Positions 63,226 to 64,000 of a DNA stretch of 64,000 nucleotides are shown here, one piece after another. Location of the stretch: the NCBI GenBank assembly GCA_027574665.1, contig CM050648.1:65613363-65677362 (forward strand). Reading direction: 5' to 3'. The notes below the pieces were generated by a model. It was not told the origin of the DNA and searched no databases. It saw nothing but the letters and a program-made list of their open reading frames with translations. The translations under genes were made by a program, and so were the position numbers. This DNA comes from Rhynochetos jubatus (taxonomy: Eukaryota > Chordata > Aves > Eurypygiformes > Rhynochetidae). Position 1 is the stretch's first letter. Every line of letters begins with the position of its first letter.

Positions 63226-64000
63226 CTACGAGTTTGAAAAGAGCGGTGTTCAGAATTTCATCAAGACAACCTCTTAAAATAACAAACAACAACAGTTTTA
63301 ATGATCACAAAACAAATAAGAGACTCATGTTTCTGCTACCAAGTCTGAAAACTCAAATATTTCCCTGAACATCATTAGTTGGTAATGAACTTCCATGCGG
63401 ACACTGCTCATGTTATCTCTCTCTACATGTGAAAAAAAGCAATACATTAGGCCAAGAAGTGATACTTACAGATCCTAATTCTCAACCTGTCAGGTCTAAT
63501 AGAATAAAAGATTAAGTTAAATAAATTATTTAGTTAAAATTTACCAGTTGAAAAATCACAGTTTAGAATACAAGAAAAACCCCTCACCAACATTTCTACA
63601 ACTAGAAGGTTAGAAGTTACTTCAGTTAGAATGTTATTTTTTCGTAACATGTCACATTTTGCCCTCTTTTCATATGAATAAAACAACAAAATCATATGTG
63701 TGAAATCCAACAGGAATGAGGTGAAAGTAAGATTAATGAGGAAGTAAAGAGCAGTAAATAATTAATGAGAACTATAAGCATGGAATTTATCGTGGTACTG
63801 CCTTTGCAGCAGAAAGAAAGCAATAGGGGGAAGATAAACTTTATCATTGTTCCCAATATTCTATTATAAAATTGTGAATTAAGAATTACTTTTGAAGTAA
63901 AAAAAACCAACCCCACAAAACTTTGTCACCTCTGTGATTCTCTCCAGCTTTTTGGCTGGTATCTACCTGCATTAAATGGCATTATCCATTATTTATTATT
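63226..64000. other. Right edge, no supported feature
   Basis: AT-rich sequence upstream of exon a of the unidentified gene. I looked for a further exon. The best candidate, near 63931-63967, has an incompatible phase and is not claimed. Confidence 0.6.

Noticed and set aside
63931-63967. Possible 37-base exon upstream of exon a
   Set aside because: It has AG and GT borders, but its open frames exit in phase 1 or 2, while exon a is only open when entered in phase 0.

Overview
The window is vertebrate nuclear DNA, almost certainly from a bird. Two things point there: many CR1 LINE fragments with the avian-type 3' end (an AATCATAGAATC-like terminus followed by a conserved GGAAGGGACC block), and several copies of an ERVL-like LTR that is common in bird genomes (TGTGCTGGTTTTGGCTGGG at the start, GGGGTTAAACCACAACA-like at the end). 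There are no bacterial-style operons, no tRNA or rRNA genes and no CRISPR array.

The main gene is TEX10, the vertebrate homologue of yeast Ipi1. It is a subunit of the PELP1-TEX10-WDR18 (rixosome / 5FMC) complex used in 60S ribosome maturation and in heterochromatin-linked RNA degradation. It lies on the minus strand and fills about 1-55.5 kb. I placed 11 coding exons by translation, by similarity to remembered TEX10 protein and by splice sites. Their splice phases agree at every junction and give 759 continuous codons. The start codon is at 52633-52631. The remaining C-terminal part, roughly 170 residues, lies left of the window. A CpG island at about 55.0-56.4 kb holds the promoter and the non-coding first exon.

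Upstream of TEX10, at 57.7-63.3 kb, several minus-strand segments look like exons of a second gene that I do not recognise. The two clearest are at 63129-63225 and 61923-62123. Three candidate 3' segments (58722-58797, 58246-58399, 57741-57819) are phase-compatible with them and may be alternative ends.

The rest is intron and intergenic DNA with fossil repeats. Young-type CR1 copies are at 10.5-11.7, 15.4-15.9, 24.2, 38.5-39.3 and 57.4 kb. Much older CR1/L3-like remnants are at 28, 31 and 59.5-60.4 kb. ERVL-like LTRs are at 2.7, 6.1, 35.2 and 60.4 kb, and a CR1-split ERV remnant is at 15.2-16.1 kb. The left 30 kb is visibly richer in CpG than the right half of the same gene. I found no sign of a wholly new biological system. 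The best leads are the unidentified upstream gene, the CpG step, and a perfect 17-bp-arm palindrome at 34.4 kb.
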